Assembly: GCA_963795555.1 (NCBI GenBank)
Contig: CAWCHZ010000002.1
Location: 1,364,001-1,428,000 of the forward strand
Direction of reading: 5' to 3'
DNA length: 64,000 nt
Source of the DNA: CAWCHZ01 sp963795555
GTDB taxonomy: Bacteria; Actinomycetota; Thermoleophilia; Solirubrobacterales; Solirubrobacteraceae
Shown here: positions 1 to 9,040 of the stretch, piece by piece
Position numbering within the stretch: position 1 is the stretch's first letter
Layout: every line of letters starts with the position of its first letter
Program-made: the position numbers and the translations under genes
The notes under the pieces: generated by a model
What the model was told of the DNA's origin: nothing
Seen by the model: the letters and a program-made list of their open reading frames with translations, nothing else
Database searches by the model: none

Positions 1-2
1 TC

Positions 3-1184
3 GTCTTCCAGGGATCGATCCAGAACTTCTCCAACTACCTGGCGGCGCACACGCTGACCGGCCTCTCACAGTCACTCGCGATGGGCCCGGTCGCCTCACA
101 GGAGGCGATCAAGCTGATCGGCACCAACGGGGGCGGCTTCTTCAACGTCAACTCGGCTCACCCCTTCGAGAACCCAACCGGGTTCTCCAATCTCGTCGAG
201 ATGCTGGCTGTGCTGATCATCCCCGCCGCGCTGATCTTCACCTACGGGCGCATGTCGGGCAACCGCCGCCAGGGCTATGCGATCTACTCGGCAGTGATGC
301 TGATGTTCCTGGGCGCCGCGGTCGTCGCCTACATCGCCGAAGCCCACGGCTCCCCCGCCCAGCACGCCGCCGGCCTGCACACCCATGCAATCGCCGGCTC
401 CACCGGCGGCAACCTGGAGGGCAAGGACCAGCGCTTCGGGATCGCCGGCTCGGCGCTGTTCGACGTCGTCACGACGGTCACCTCCTGCGGTGCCGTCAAC
501 AGCGCGCTCGAGTCGTTCACCGGCATCGGCGGCGCGGTGCCGTTCGCCAACCTGTCGGCGAGCGAGACGATCTTCGGCGGCGTCGGCACCGGGCTGTACT
601 CGATCCTGCTGTATGCGCTGCTGGCGGTGTTCATCGGGGGGCTGATGGTCGGCCGCACGCCGGAGTACCTCGGCAAGAAGATCGAGGCCCGCGAGATCAA
701 GCTGGTCGTGCTGGGGCTGCTGATCACGCCGCTGGCAGCGCTGTTCTGCACGGCGATGGCAACCGCCAGCAGGTCCGGACGCGCCTCGATCTCCACCGCC
801 GCCACCGGTCCGCAGGGCTTCTCGGAGACGTTCTATGCCTACCTCTCACAGGCCAACAACAACGGGTCGGCGTTCGCCGGCTACACCGGCTACATCCAGC
901 CCAACGCAGGCAACCTGGGCGCGCACGGGCTCAAGCTGGCCGATTTGCTCGGCGGCTTCGACATGATGGTCGCCCGCTACGCGCCGATCCTGTTCGTGCT
1001 CGCCGTCGCCGGCCTGCTGGCCGGCAAGAAGGTGAGCCCGGCCGGGCTGGGGACGATGCGCACCGACAACCCGACGTTCGTCGTGCTGCTGATCGGCGTG
1101 ATCATCCTCGTTGGCGCGCTGACCTTCTTCCCCGCCCTGCTGCTCGGGCCGATCGTCCAGGGACTGACGGGACACCTCTACTGA
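3..1184 (+). CDS. kdpA: Potassium-transporting ATPase subunit KdpA (5'-truncated)
   Basis: C-terminal two thirds of the membrane subunit of the KdpFABC high-affinity K+ pump. It forms the channel-like path and holds the K+ filter. The frame is open from base 3, so roughly 160 of the usual ~560 residues lie upstream of the window. Visible are the filter loop GTNGGGFFNVNSAHPFENP, a second filter loop TSCGAVNS, and many hydrophobic segments up to the C-terminus. The stop overlaps the kdpC start by one base (TGATG), which indicates translational coupling. The assignment is firm; only the start is missing. Confidence 0.95.
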   Translation, partial: VFQGSIQNFSNYLAAHTLTGLSQSLAMGPVASQEAIKLIGTNGGGFFNVNSAHPFENPTGFSNLVEMLAVLIIPAALIFTYGRMSGNRRQGYAIYSAVMLMFLGAAVVAYIAEAHGSPAQHAAGLHTHAIAGSTGGNLEGKDQRFGIAGSALFDVVTTVTSCGAVNSALESFTGIGGAVPFANLSASETIFGGVGTGLYSILLYALLAVFIGGLMVGRTPEYLGKKIEAREIKLVVLGLLITPLAALFCTAMATASRSGRASISTAATGPQGFSETFYAYLSQANNNGSAFAGYTGYIQPNAGNLGAHGLKLADLLGGFDMMVARYAPILFVLAVAGLLAGKKVSPAGLGTMRTDNPTFVVLLIGVIILVGALTFFPALLLGPIVQGLTGHLY

Positions 1185-1846
1185 TGAGCCTGCGCAAGGA
1201 CATCGTCGCGTCAGCGATCGGCATCCTGGTGCTGACGATCCTCTGTGGGATTCTCTACCCCCTGCTCGTCACGGGCATCAGCCAGGTCGCGTTCCCCGGC
1301 AACGCCAACGGCCAGAAGGTCTATGTCAACGGCCAGCTGGTCGGCTCCAAGATCATCGGCCAGCAGTTTGCCGTACAGGTGGTCAAGAATGGCAAGCCGC
1401 AGGTCGACAAGAGCGGCAACCCAATCACCACCCCCGCGCTGCGCTACTTCCAGACCAGGCCGTCGGCGACGACGACGCCGGACAACGCTTCAGCGAGCAG
1501 CTTCTCGAATCTCGGCCCCAACAACGTCGCCACCGAGCAGGCGATCGCCGCCAACATCCAGGCCTACCTGACGCTGGAGAAGCCGTACGACCCGAGCTTG
1601 ACGAAGGCGCAGATACCAGTCGATGCCGCCAACAGCTCGGCCTCCGGGGTCGACCCGGACATCTCGATCGCCAACGCCGACATCCAGGCCCATCGCGTCG
1701 CCGCCGTCCGCCATCTCCCACTGTCCGAGGTCATGCGGCTGGTCGCGAAGTACACACACGGGCGTGGGCTGGGCTTTTCGGGCGAGCCGGGCGTCAACGT
1801 GCTGGAGCTCAACCTGGCCCTCGACCGCCTGACCGCGACGCGCTGA
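1184..1846 (+). CDS. kdpC: Potassium-transporting ATPase subunit KdpC
   Basis: Small 220-residue subunit that stabilises the KdpA-KdpB complex at the membrane. One hydrophobic helix (about residues 10-33) is followed by a soluble domain. Family signatures are visible: RPSATTTPDNASASSFSNLG in mid-protein and a C-terminal PGVNVLELNLALD. It is somewhat longer than many KdpC proteins because of an insertion around residues 50-75. It lies between kdpA and kdpB instead of after kdpB, the common order, and starts inside the kdpA stop codon. Confidence 0.93.
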   Translation: MSLRKDIVASAIGILVLTILCGILYPLLVTGISQVAFPGNANGQKVYVNGQLVGSKIIGQQFAVQVVKNGKPQVDKSGNPITTPALRYFQTRPSATTTPDNASASSFSNLGPNNVATEQAIAANIQAYLTLEKPYDPSLTKAQIPVDAANSSASGVDPDISIANADIQAHRVAAVRHLPLSEVMRLVAKYTHGRGLGFSGEPGVNVLELNLALDRLTATR

Positions 1847-1906
1847 TGGCCCTCGCGAGGCGCTGATGACCTCCATGTCGATGAACTCCGATCACCACCG
1901 ACACTG

Positions 1907-4000
1907 ATGTCCCCCGATACAACTCCCACCAGCACACCCTCCGAGCGCCGAGCGATCTCACTGCTGCGGCGCGACATCGTCTACCGCGCGCTGATCGACA
2001 GCGTCACGAAGCTCGACCCGCGCGTGCAGATCCGCAACCCGGTGATGTTCGTCGTCGAGATCGGCGCCGTGATCACCACCGTGACGTGGTTCATCCAGGT
2101 CTTCGGCGGCGGTCCGCTGGGCGGCGGACACGAGCCGGCCTGGTACACGCTGACGATCGCGATCTGGCTGTGGCTGACCGTCATCTTCGCGAACATCGCC
2201 GAGGCGTTCGCCGAGGGACGCGGCCGCGCGCAGGCCGACACGTTGCGCTCGATGCGCCAGGAGACCGTTGCCACGCTCCAGGACGGCACCACCAAGAGGG
2301 CCTCGGAGCTGGTCAAGGGCGACGTGGTGATCGTCGAAGCCGGAGAGCTGATCCCCGGCGATGGGACCGTGATCGAGGGCATCGCCTCGGTCGACGAGTC
2401 GGCGATCACCGGGGAGTCGGCGCCGGTGATCCGCGAGTCGGGCGGGGATCGCAGCGCGGTCACCGGAGGCACGCGCGTGCTGTCGGATCGGATCGTGGTC
2501 GAGATCACGCAGGAGCCCGGCAAGTCCTTCCTCGATCGGATGATCGCCCTCGTCGAGGGCGCCGCGCGGCGCAAGACACCCAACGAGATCGCGCTGAACA
2601 TCCTGCTCGCCGGCCTGACGCTGGTCTTCATGGTCGTCGTGGCGACGCTGCGCCCCTTCGGCCTGTTCGCCAACACGCCGATCTCCGAGACGACCCTGAT
2701 CTCGCTGCTGGTGGCGCTGATCCCGACGACGATCGGCGCGCTGCTGTCCGCGATCGGGATCGCGGGCATGGACCGGCTGGTGCGTCGCAACGTGCTCGCG
2801 CTGTCCGGCCGCGCGGTCGAGGCCTCCGGTGACGTCGACGTGCTCCTGCTCGACAAGACCGGCACGATCACGATCGGCAACCGCCTGGCCAGCGAGCTGA
2901 TCCCGATGCCCGGGGTCGGCGAGGCCGAGCTGGCCGAGGTGGCGCAGCTAGCCTCGCTCGCCGACGAGACGCCGGAGGGACGCTCGATCGTCGTCCTGGC
3001 CAAGCAGTACGGCATCCGCGAGCACGACATGAGCCAGCTGCACACTCGCTTCGTCCCGTTCACGGCGCAGACGCGGATGAGCGGAGTCGACATCGACGGG
3101 CGCCAGCTGCGCAAGGGCGCGGGCGACGCGATCATCGACTTCGTCGCGCGCGAGGGCGGTCGCCCGCCGGCGGAGCTGCAGCCGGTGCTCGATCGCATCG
3201 GCCGCGAGGGCGGCACGCCGCTGGCGGTCGCGCGCGACTCCCAGGTGATGGGCGTCATCTACCTCAAGGACACGATCAAGGAGGGGATGCGCGAGCGCTT
3301 CGACCACCTGCGCGCGATGGGCATCCGCACGATCATGATCACCGGCGACAACCGCCTGACGGCGGCGAAGATCGCCGAGGAGTCCGGCGTCGATGACTTC
3401 CTGGCCGAGGCCACGCCGGAGGCCAAGCTGGCGCTGATCAAGCAGCAGCAGGCCGACGGGCGGATGGTCGCGATGACCGGAGACGGCACCAATGACGCCC
3501 CGGCGCTGGCGCAGGCCGACGTCGGCGTGGCGATGAACACCGGCACCCAGGCGGCGCGCGAGGCCGGCAACATGGTCGACCTGGACTCCAACCCCACCAA
3601 GCTGATCGAGATCGTCGAGGTCGGCAAGCAGCTGCTGATCACTCGCGGCGCGCTGACGACGTTCTCGATCGCCAACGACGTCGCGAAGTACTTTGCGATT
3701 CTCCCGGCGATCTTCCTGACCACCTACGCCACGACCAAGAACGGCCAGGGTCCGCTGCACGTGCTCAACATCATGAGCCTCGGCACCCCGAAGTCGGCGG
3801 TGATCTCGGCGATCATCTTCAACGCGATCGTGATCCCACTGCTGATCCCGATCGCGCTGCGTGGAGTGCGCTATCGCCCGATCGGCGCCAGTGCGCTGCT
3901 GCGGCGCAACCTCTGGATCTACGGGCTTGGCGGGATCGTCGCACCGTTCATTGGCATCAAGCTGATCGACCTCCTGGTGCACAATCTGCTCGGAGCATGA
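1907..4000 (+). CDS. kdpB: Potassium-transporting ATPase ATP-binding subunit KdpB
   Basis: Catalytic P-type ATPase subunit of the Kdp pump, 697 residues, the usual length. The phosphorylation motif DKTGT is at about residue 316. The actuator loop SAITGESAPV, the hinge motif MTGDGTNDAPAL and the membrane segments expected for KdpB are all present. A 60-bp gap separates it from kdpC. ATG 1907 is taken as the start because the family N-terminus (LLRRDIVYRALIDSVTKLDP) follows at a normal distance. ATP hydrolysis here drives K+ uptake through KdpA. Confidence 0.96.
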   Translation: MSPDTTPTSTPSERRAISLLRRDIVYRALIDSVTKLDPRVQIRNPVMFVVEIGAVITTVTWFIQVFGGGPLGGGHEPAWYTLTIAIWLWLTVIFANIAEAFAEGRGRAQADTLRSMRQETVATLQDGTTKRASELVKGDVVIVEAGELIPGDGTVIEGIASVDESAITGESAPVIRESGGDRSAVTGGTRVLSDRIVVEITQEPGKSFLDRMIALVEGAARRKTPNEIALNILLAGLTLVFMVVVATLRPFGLFANTPISETTLISLLVALIPTTIGALLSAIGIAGMDRLVRRNVLALSGRAVEASGDVDVLLLDKTGTITIGNRLASELIPMPGVGEAELAEVAQLASLADETPEGRSIVVLAKQYGIREHDMSQLHTRFVPFTAQTRMSGVDIDGRQLRKGAGDAIIDFVAREGGRPPAELQPVLDRIGREGGTPLAVARDSQVMGVIYLKDTIKEGMRERFDHLRAMGIRTIMITGDNRLTAAKIAEESGVDDFLAEATPEAKLALIKQQQADGRMVAMTGDGTNDAPALAQADVGVAMNTGTQAAREAGNMVDLDSNPTKLIEIVEVGKQLLITRGALTTFSIANDVAKYFAILPAIFLTTYATTKNGQGPLHVLNIMSLGTPKSAVISAIIFNAIVIPLLIPIALRGVRYRPIGASALLRRNLWIYGLGGIVAPFIGIKLIDLLVHNLLGA

Positions 4001-4087
4001 GGAGCAGCGATTGCCAACGGGCCAACCGTCACCGGGAGAGCAGCAGGGGCTGACGGCCCCGCCGTCGCCGCCGTCGAGCCCGGGACC

Positions 4088-5218
4088 ATGAGCACACCGG
4101 CGCGGGGGCATCTGCGGGTGTTCCTCGGCATGGCGGCCGGCGTCGGCAAGACGTTCCGCATGCTGATGGAGGGTCACGCCGAGCAGGAGGCCGGGCGCGA
4201 TGTCGTGATCGGCCTGCTCGAGACGCACGGTCGCGCGGACACGGCCAGGCTCGCGGAGGGGCTGCCGATGGTTCCTCGCCGCCGTGTCCGCTACCGCGAC
4301 ACCGTCCTGGAGGAGATGGACCTCCCCGCGATCATCACGCGCGCGCCCGAGCTGTGCCTGATCGACGAGCTGGCCCACACCAACACGCCGGGCGTCGAGC
4401 ACGCCAAGCGCTACGACGACATCGAGGACGTCCTCGACGCCGGGATCGACGTCCTCTCGACGCTCAACGTCCAGCACCTGGAGTCGCTCAACGACCAGAT
4501 CGCCGAGCTGACGGGCATCCGTGTGCGCGAGACGATCCCCGATGCCGTGCTCGGGCGCGCCGACGAGGTCGTGATGATCGACCTCACGCCCGAGGCGCTG
4601 CTCGACCGCCTGCGCACCGGCAAGGTCTACGCAGCCGAGCGCATCGACGCCGCGCTCAACAACTTCTTTCGCATCGAGAACCTGGCCGCACTGCGCGAGG
4701 TCGCGCTGCGTCAGGCCGCCGAGGAGGTCGGCCACAAGCGTCTCATCACGGCGGAGCCGCTCGGCTCGCGTGAGGAGACGATCGCCGCCGAGGCCCCGGA
4801 GGCGGTCGGCGAGCGACTGCTCGCGCTGGTCGAGCCCTATCCCGGCACCCAGCGCCTGGTGCGCCGCGCCTGGCGGTCTGCACAGCGGCTCGGCGCCGAG
4901 CTGGACCTGCTCTGGGTGCGCAGGCCCGGTGCGAGCCTCAGCGAGGACCAGGAGCGCTCGCTGGCCGCGCTGCGCCAGCTCGCGTCGGTGCTCGGCGCCC
5001 AGCTGCTGATCGAGGAGTCCGATGACGTGGCGGCGGCGATCGCCGACATTGCCGCACGACAGCGGACGACGTACATCCTGATGGGCCGCGCCCGACCGGC
5101 CCGTGGGCTCGTTCGCCTGCGCACGCCGCTGCCGCAACGGCTGATGGAGCTGCTGCCCGGCGTCGACGTCCGGATCGTGGCCGATCGCATGCGGCGCACC
5201 GGAGGCGAGTCACGGTGA
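4088..5218 (+). CDS. Kinase-less KdpD-like sensor protein (KdpD N-domain plus Usp domain)
   Basis: 376 residues covering only the cytoplasmic N-terminal half of KdpD. The KdpD sensor domain (about residues 8-215) has the nucleotide-binding loop GMAAGVGKT and the motifs LIDELAHTN and DVLSTLNVQHLESLND. A universal-stress-protein-like domain follows (about 250-370). The four membrane helices and the histidine kinase of full KdpD (~900 residues) are absent, and no kdpE is seen. It probably modulates the Kdp pump by binding a nucleotide; this is inference. A 26-codon TTG frame (4011-4091) with a GGAG ahead of it ends in an ATGA overlap with this start and may couple translation. Confidence 0.85.
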   Translation: MSTPARGHLRVFLGMAAGVGKTFRMLMEGHAEQEAGRDVVIGLLETHGRADTARLAEGLPMVPRRRVRYRDTVLEEMDLPAIITRAPELCLIDELAHTNTPGVEHAKRYDDIEDVLDAGIDVLSTLNVQHLESLNDQIAELTGIRVRETIPDAVLGRADEVVMIDLTPEALLDRLRTGKVYAAERIDAALNNFFRIENLAALREVALRQAAEEVGHKRLITAEPLGSREETIAAEAPEAVGERLLALVEPYPGTQRLVRRAWRSAQRLGAELDLLWVRRPGASLSEDQERSLAALRQLASVLGAQLLIEESDDVAAAIADIAARQRTTYILMGRARPARGLVRLRTPLPQRLMELLPGVDVRIVADRMRRTGGESR

Positions 5219-5784
5219 GCCCGCTCGTCGTCGTGCTGATCGCGGTCGGCTGCCTCGCGGTCGGCGTCGGCGCGGGCTATTGGCTGCCGCCGCACGGTCG
5301 TCGCCCCGCGCGCCACCGTCCGCGTCCGGTGAGCCGGATCCTGCTGCCCTTCACCGGGCAGGCGATCTCCCGGCGCGCATTCGAGTCCGCCGTGCGACTC
5401 GCGCGAGCCGAGAACGCGACGATCATGCCGGCTTTCCTCGCGCGCGTGCCGCGCCAGCTGCCGTTGGACTCGCCGCTGCCGGCGCAGTGCGCGCAGGGCA
5501 TGCCGCTGCTGGAGGCGATCGAGCAGAGCGCCGGCGCCCAGGGAGTGGCGGTCGATGCCCGCATCGCCCGCGGACGCACCTACCGCGACGCGCTGCGCCG
5601 CCTGCTCGAGCAGGAGCAGTTCGATCGCATCATCGTCTCGGCGACCGACAGCCCGCGCATCGGCCTCAGCGGCGAGGACCTCGAGTGGCTGCTCGGCCGC
5701 GTCCCAGCCGAGATCATGATCCTGCGCCCCGCCCCCGACGACACCCGCCACATCTCGGCTGGCGGCGTCAGCGGGCACTTCTGA
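5215..5784 (+). CDS. Membrane-anchored universal stress protein (UspA-like)
   Basis: 189 residues. A hydrophobic N-terminal helix (about 3-25) is followed by one UspA-type fold: the first strand SRILLPFTGQ, and a C-terminal core around DRIIVSATDS and VPAEIMILRP. The GTG start overlaps the stop of the KdpD-like gene (GTGA), so it belongs to the kdp operon. Such domains bind ATP or cAMP in some relatives, but the canonical G-2x-G-9x-G(S/T) loop is not clear here, so nucleotide binding is uncertain. It may extend the role of the kinase-less KdpD. Confidence 0.75.
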   Translation: MSPLVVVLIAVGCLAVGVGAGYWLPPHGRRPARHRPRPVSRILLPFTGQAISRRAFESAVRLARAENATIMPAFLARVPRQLPLDSPLPAQCAQGMPLLEAIEQSAGAQGVAVDARIARGRTYRDALRRLLEQEQFDRIIVSATDSPRIGLSGEDLEWLLGRVPAEIMILRPAPDDTRHISAGGVSGHF

Positions 5785-5835
5785 GGCGGCGGTCTGACCA
5801 CGCCTCTACCACGGCTGGGCCTGTAGGCCAACTCC

Positions 5836-6168
5836 TCACTTCGGCGGCAGCGTCTCGACGTAGTCGACGCAGCGCCTCACCCACGCCGCCAGGTCGCGCC
5901 TGCTGCCGAGCCCCTCCGGCGCGACGGTCACCCAGCCATCCATCGTGCGGCCGCGCATCTCCATCAGGCTGACGTGCGGGCGGGCGAGCGCCGCCTCGGT
6001 CTCGGCGGGATCGATGCGGGCGAGCAGCCCGCCATTGCGCGAGGCCGCGACGCACATGTAGCCGCGCAGCAGGAAGGCCAGGCCGCCGAACATCTTGCGC
6101 TCGCTGACGGCGTCCTCGTCAGCCAGCAGCTCGCGCAGACGGTGGGCAAGCTCCTCGTCGTAGGCCAT
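5836..6168 (-). CDS. TfoX N-terminal domain protein
   Basis: 110-residue single-domain protein. It carries the TfoX/Sxy N-terminal signature VSERKMFGGLAFLLRGYMC near residue 25, followed by a MRGRTMDGWVTV stretch. TfoX was named for competence regulation in gamma-proteobacteria; the function of isolated N-domains in Actinobacteria is unknown. ATG 6168 gives the standard N-terminus MAYDEELAHRLRELL. The gene begins 8 bp after the stop of the upstream secreted protein (6177-6746), so the two are probably co-transcribed. Confidence 0.85.
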   Translation of the reverse strand: MAYDEELAHRLRELLADEDAVSERKMFGGLAFLLRGYMCVAASRNGGLLARIDPAETEAALARPHVSLMEMRGRTMDGWVTVAPEGLGSRRDLAAWVRRCVDYVETLPPK

Positions 6169-6176
6169 CGGCGCTA

Positions 6177-6746
6177 TCAGTATGCCGGCGGCATCGGCGC
6201 GGGCATCGGCGCGGGCATCGGCGCCGGCGCCACGGCAGCGTGCGGGCGACTGGCGCTCGCCGCATGCCAGACGCCGCCGAAGCTGTGGATCCCATCGCCG
6301 TTGACCTGTCCCCTCGCCGCGTCGCCGACGAAGTGATAGAGCGGCATGCCGCGCAGCGTCACCTGCCAGCGTCCGTTGGCCCGGCGCAGCAGGCCCAACC
6401 GGCCCTGCACGCCACGCCCCGCCTTCAGGTGCACCTTGTTGGAGCCGACCGTCAGCGGTGGCCACGCGGCCAGGCATGCGCGGCTCTTGCAGAGCAGGTG
6501 GCGCGCCGTCTCGGGGCTGAGGAAATAGAGCGTGCGGCCATGGGCGTCGACGACGATCGTCCTGCCAAGCGCTGCGCTGCGCGCCGCTCGCACGACCGTG
6601 ACCGACGGGGTGGCCGCGACGGCCACGCCAGCCAGCAGCGCCGCGAACGCGAGCGCGCAGGTTGTGAGCAGTGCCTTGCGATGAGACGAGATTCGCCGCA
6701 GAAGCGATCCTGCGGACCCTGCACCTGCGCGGCTGGAGTGAGACAT
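6177..6746 (-). CDS. Secreted or membrane-anchored repeat protein of the COG4315 type
   Basis: 189 residues. A basic N-terminus and a hydrophobic segment (about 26-45) form a signal or anchor. Two related repeats follow, one with DAHGRTLYFLSPE and one with LRGMPLYHFVGD. These match the Yx(F/W/Y)xxD pattern of the COG4315 family of predicted lipoproteins. There is no lipobox cysteine, so it is probably anchored by the helix. The C-terminus is a low-complexity APMP repeat ending at PPAY. The function of the family is not known. Confidence 0.75.
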   Translation of the reverse strand: MSHSSRAGAGSAGSLLRRISSHRKALLTTCALAFAALLAGVAVAATPSVTVVRAARSAALGRTIVVDAHGRTLYFLSPETARHLLCKSRACLAAWPPLTVGSNKVHLKAGRGVQGRLGLLRRANGRWQVTLRGMPLYHFVGDAARGQVNGDGIHSFGGVWHAASASRPHAAVAPAPMPAPMPAPMPPAY

Positions 6747-6877
6747 CGGGTTCTTCTCCGTTCTGGCGAGACGACGGCCTCGGGCTCTGGCTAGACGACG
6801 GCGTTGTTTTGCTGTCTACCGGCGTATGGACTCCGGCCGGCGCCAAACCCTTCCCGGCGAGCCGTCGGCGAGCCCGC

Positions 6878-7402
6878 TCAGTGACCGAGTCGATCGGCGG
6901 TGATCGTCTCGAGCGTCTTGCGCAGCGCGGCGATGCGCTGTTGGCCGTAGCGATCCGCCCATTCGCGCTCGAGCTGGTCGATCAGCCCACGGCCGGTCGT
7001 GTACGCGTGTCGCCCACGCGCGGTGAGGCGGATGATCTTCACGCGCCCATCGGCGGGGTCCGGCACTCGCTCGACGTAGCCGCGGCGCTCCAGATCGGTC
7101 GTCACCTCACCCACCGACTGCTTCGTCATGTTGGCGCGCCCGGCGAGGTCGGTCAGCCGTGAGCCCGTCTCGACGTCGATGTTGCCGAACACGCAGCCGT
7201 GTCCCGGACGCAAATCCTCGAAGCCCGCGGCCTCGATGCGTCGCGCGAGCTCCTCCGAGAACTCGTCGAAGGCAAGACCGAGCAGCCGGATCATCGGGGC
7301 GACCGGCGTCGCGGCGGGGGTCGCGGCGGTGGTCGCGTGTCGGTCGGTCGCCGCGCGTCGCTCGTCGGTCGGTGGTCGACTCGCGAGGGCTTCGTTTGAC
7401 AT
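6878..7402 (-). CDS. MarR-family transcriptional regulator
   Basis: 174 residues. A low-complexity N-terminal extension of about 35 residues precedes a MarR winged helix. The recognition region is around LAGRANMTKQSVGEVTTDLE and the wing is YVERVPDPADGRVKIIRLT. It is divergent from the MFS exporter at 7490, and the 87-bp gap carries two copies of a CCTKAYAAGG-like palindrome (see the regulatory entry). The likely role, inferred from the arrangement, is drug- or metabolite-responsive repression of the exporter and of itself. Confidence 0.88.
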   Translation of the reverse strand: MSNEALASRPPTDERRAATDRHATTAATPAATPVAPMIRLLGLAFDEFSEELARRIEAAGFEDLRPGHGCVFGNIDVETGSRLTDLAGRANMTKQSVGEVTTDLERRGYVERVPDPADGRVKIIRLTARGRHAYTTGRGLIDQLEREWADRYGQQRIAALRKTLETITADRLGH

Positions 7403-7453
7403 TTCGTAAGGTCCCCTGATAAGGTTCCCGAACTGTCGGGTTCCCTTACAAGG
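7396..7453 (+). promoter_or_regulatory. marR/MFS divergent control region with two palindromic operators
   Basis: Two similar 10-bp inverted repeats, CCTGATAAGG (7415-7424) and CCTTACAAGG (7444-7453), lie 29 bp apart, about three helical turns. A TTGACA hexamer (7396-7401) sits upstream of the first; the matching -10 would overlap it (GATAAG region). A MarR dimer bound here would block the exporter promoter and probably marR. The sequences are observed; the role is inferred. Confidence 0.55.
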
Positions 7454-7489
7454 TTACCTGACGAATGCAAGCCAGGCAAGCGAGGAGCC

Positions 7490-9040
7490 ATGACCAGGAA
7501 GTGGTGGACGCTGACAGCGGTCAGCGTGGCGACGTTCATGCTGTTGCTGGACATCACCGTCGTCAACACGGCGCTGCCGTCGATCGCCAGGGACCTGCAC
7601 GCCAGCTTCAGCGACCTGCAATGGGTGATCGACGCCTACACCCTCGTGCTGGCGGCGGTCGTGCTGACCGCCGGCTCGCTTGCCGACCGCTATGGACGGC
7701 GCGCCGCGTTCGCTGGCGGGCTCGTGATCTTCGCCGCCGCCTCGCTCGCCGCCGGCCTGGCGCCGAGCGCCACCTTCCTCAACCTCTCACGCGCAGTGCA
7801 GGGGCTGGGCGGCGCGATCATGTTCGCGGTCTCGCTGGCGCTGTTGGCGCAGGAGTTCCCGGCCGGCAGGGAGCGCGGGACCGCGCTGGGGATCTACGGC
7901 GCGACGATCGGCATCTCGGTCGCCGTCGGCCCACTCGTCGGTGGCGCGATCACGACCGGGCTCGGTTGGCGCTGGGTCTTCTTCCTCAACGTGCCGATCG
8001 GCATCGCCGCGCTCGCGGTCACCTCGTTGCGGGTCCGCGAATCGCGCGATCCGGGTGCCACGCGCGTCGACTGGCTCGGGCTGGCCACGCTCAGCGGTGG
8101 GCTGTTCATGCTCGTGCTCGCGCTGCTGCGCGGCAACGACGAGGGCTGGGGCAGCGCGCTGATCCTGGCCCTGCTGAGCTCAGCCGCAGCACTGCTCGTC
8201 GCGTTCATCCTCGTCGAGCGCCGCGTCCCCGAGCCGATGCTCCCGCTCGGGCTGTTCCGCCGGCGCGCGTTCACCGGCGTGCAGCTCGCGGCGCTGGGAG
8301 TGTCGGCCTCGCTGTTCGCGCTGTTCTTGTATTTGACCCTCTACATGCAGGACTTCCTGGGCTACTCGCCGCTGCATGCCGGATTGCGCTACCTGCCGGT
8401 GACCGTCGCGAGCTTCCTGGCCGCGCCCTTGGCCGGAGCGCTGATCGGACGGGTCCACGCACGGGTGCTGATGGCGATCGGCCTGCTCGGCGCGGGGCTC
8501 GGGCTGACACTGATGTCCGGCCTGCAGCTGGGCGATGGCTGGACCGCGCTGCTGCCGGGGTTCATCATCGCCGGCCTGGGGGTCGGGCTGCTCAACCCGG
8601 TGATCGCCGACGTGGCGCTCAGCGTGGTGCCCAAGGAGCGCAGCGGCATGGCGGCCGGGATCAACGACACCTTTCGGCAGGTTGGCGTCGCGGTCGGGGT
8701 CGCCGCCTGGGGTGCGATCTTCCTTGGGGCCGGCTCGCACAAGCTCGCCGCCGTGGCGGCGGGCACGCCGACCGCAGCGCCGGGGCGGCCGCGACAACTG
8801 CTCGAGGCGCTGACCGGCGGACACCTCGCCGCCGCCACGGGGACCTTGTCGCATGGCGCCCGCGAGCTCGCGCTGGCAGCCACCCGCCAGGGCTTCCTCG
8901 CCGGCCTCAACGCGATCCTGTTGATCGGAGCGATCGTCGCCTTCACGGGCGCGGCGCTCGCGCTCTGGCTCGTCCGCGAGGGCGAGATCGAACGCGAGCC
9001 GGCGCCCGCGCCCGTCAGCCTTGCGATGCCATCTGCATGA
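7490..9040 (+). CDS. MFS drug exporter, DHA2 (EmrB/QacA) family
   Basis: 516 residues with about 14 hydrophobic helices, the size and helix count of the DHA2 family of proton-coupled drug exporters. Typical motifs are present: the first-helix LDITVVNTALPSIARDL, the loop motif LADRYGRR, and the motif-C region GPLVGGAITT. It is divergent from marR with operator-like repeats between, which suggests substrate-induced export. The substrate cannot be told from sequence. The last 26 bp overlap the convergent VOC gene. Confidence 0.92.
   Translation: MTRKWWTLTAVSVATFMLLLDITVVNTALPSIARDLHASFSDLQWVIDAYTLVLAAVVLTAGSLADRYGRRAAFAGGLVIFAAASLAAGLAPSATFLNLSRAVQGLGGAIMFAVSLALLAQEFPAGRERGTALGIYGATIGISVAVGPLVGGAITTGLGWRWVFFLNVPIGIAALAVTSLRVRESRDPGATRVDWLGLATLSGGLFMLVLALLRGNDEGWGSALILALLSSAAALLVAFILVERRVPEPMLPLGLFRRRAFTGVQLAALGVSASLFALFLYLTLYMQDFLGYSPLHAGLRYLPVTVASFLAAPLAGALIGRVHARVLMAIGLLGAGLGLTLMSGLQLGDGWTALLPGFIIAGLGVGLLNPVIADVALSVVPKERSGMAAGINDTFRQVGVAVGVAAWGAIFLGAGSHKLAAVAAGTPTAAPGRPRQLLEALTGGHLAAATGTLSHGARELALAATRQGFLAGLNAILLIGAIVAFTGAALALWLVREGEIEREPAPAPVSLAMPSA

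Noticed and set aside
2948..5137. Very long antisense open frame (729 codons, minus) across kdpB/kdpD
   Set aside because: High-GC coding DNA gives long antisense frames; the opposite strand encodes clear KdpB and KdpD domains, and the antisense protein is an Arg/Ala/Gln-rich string with no domain.
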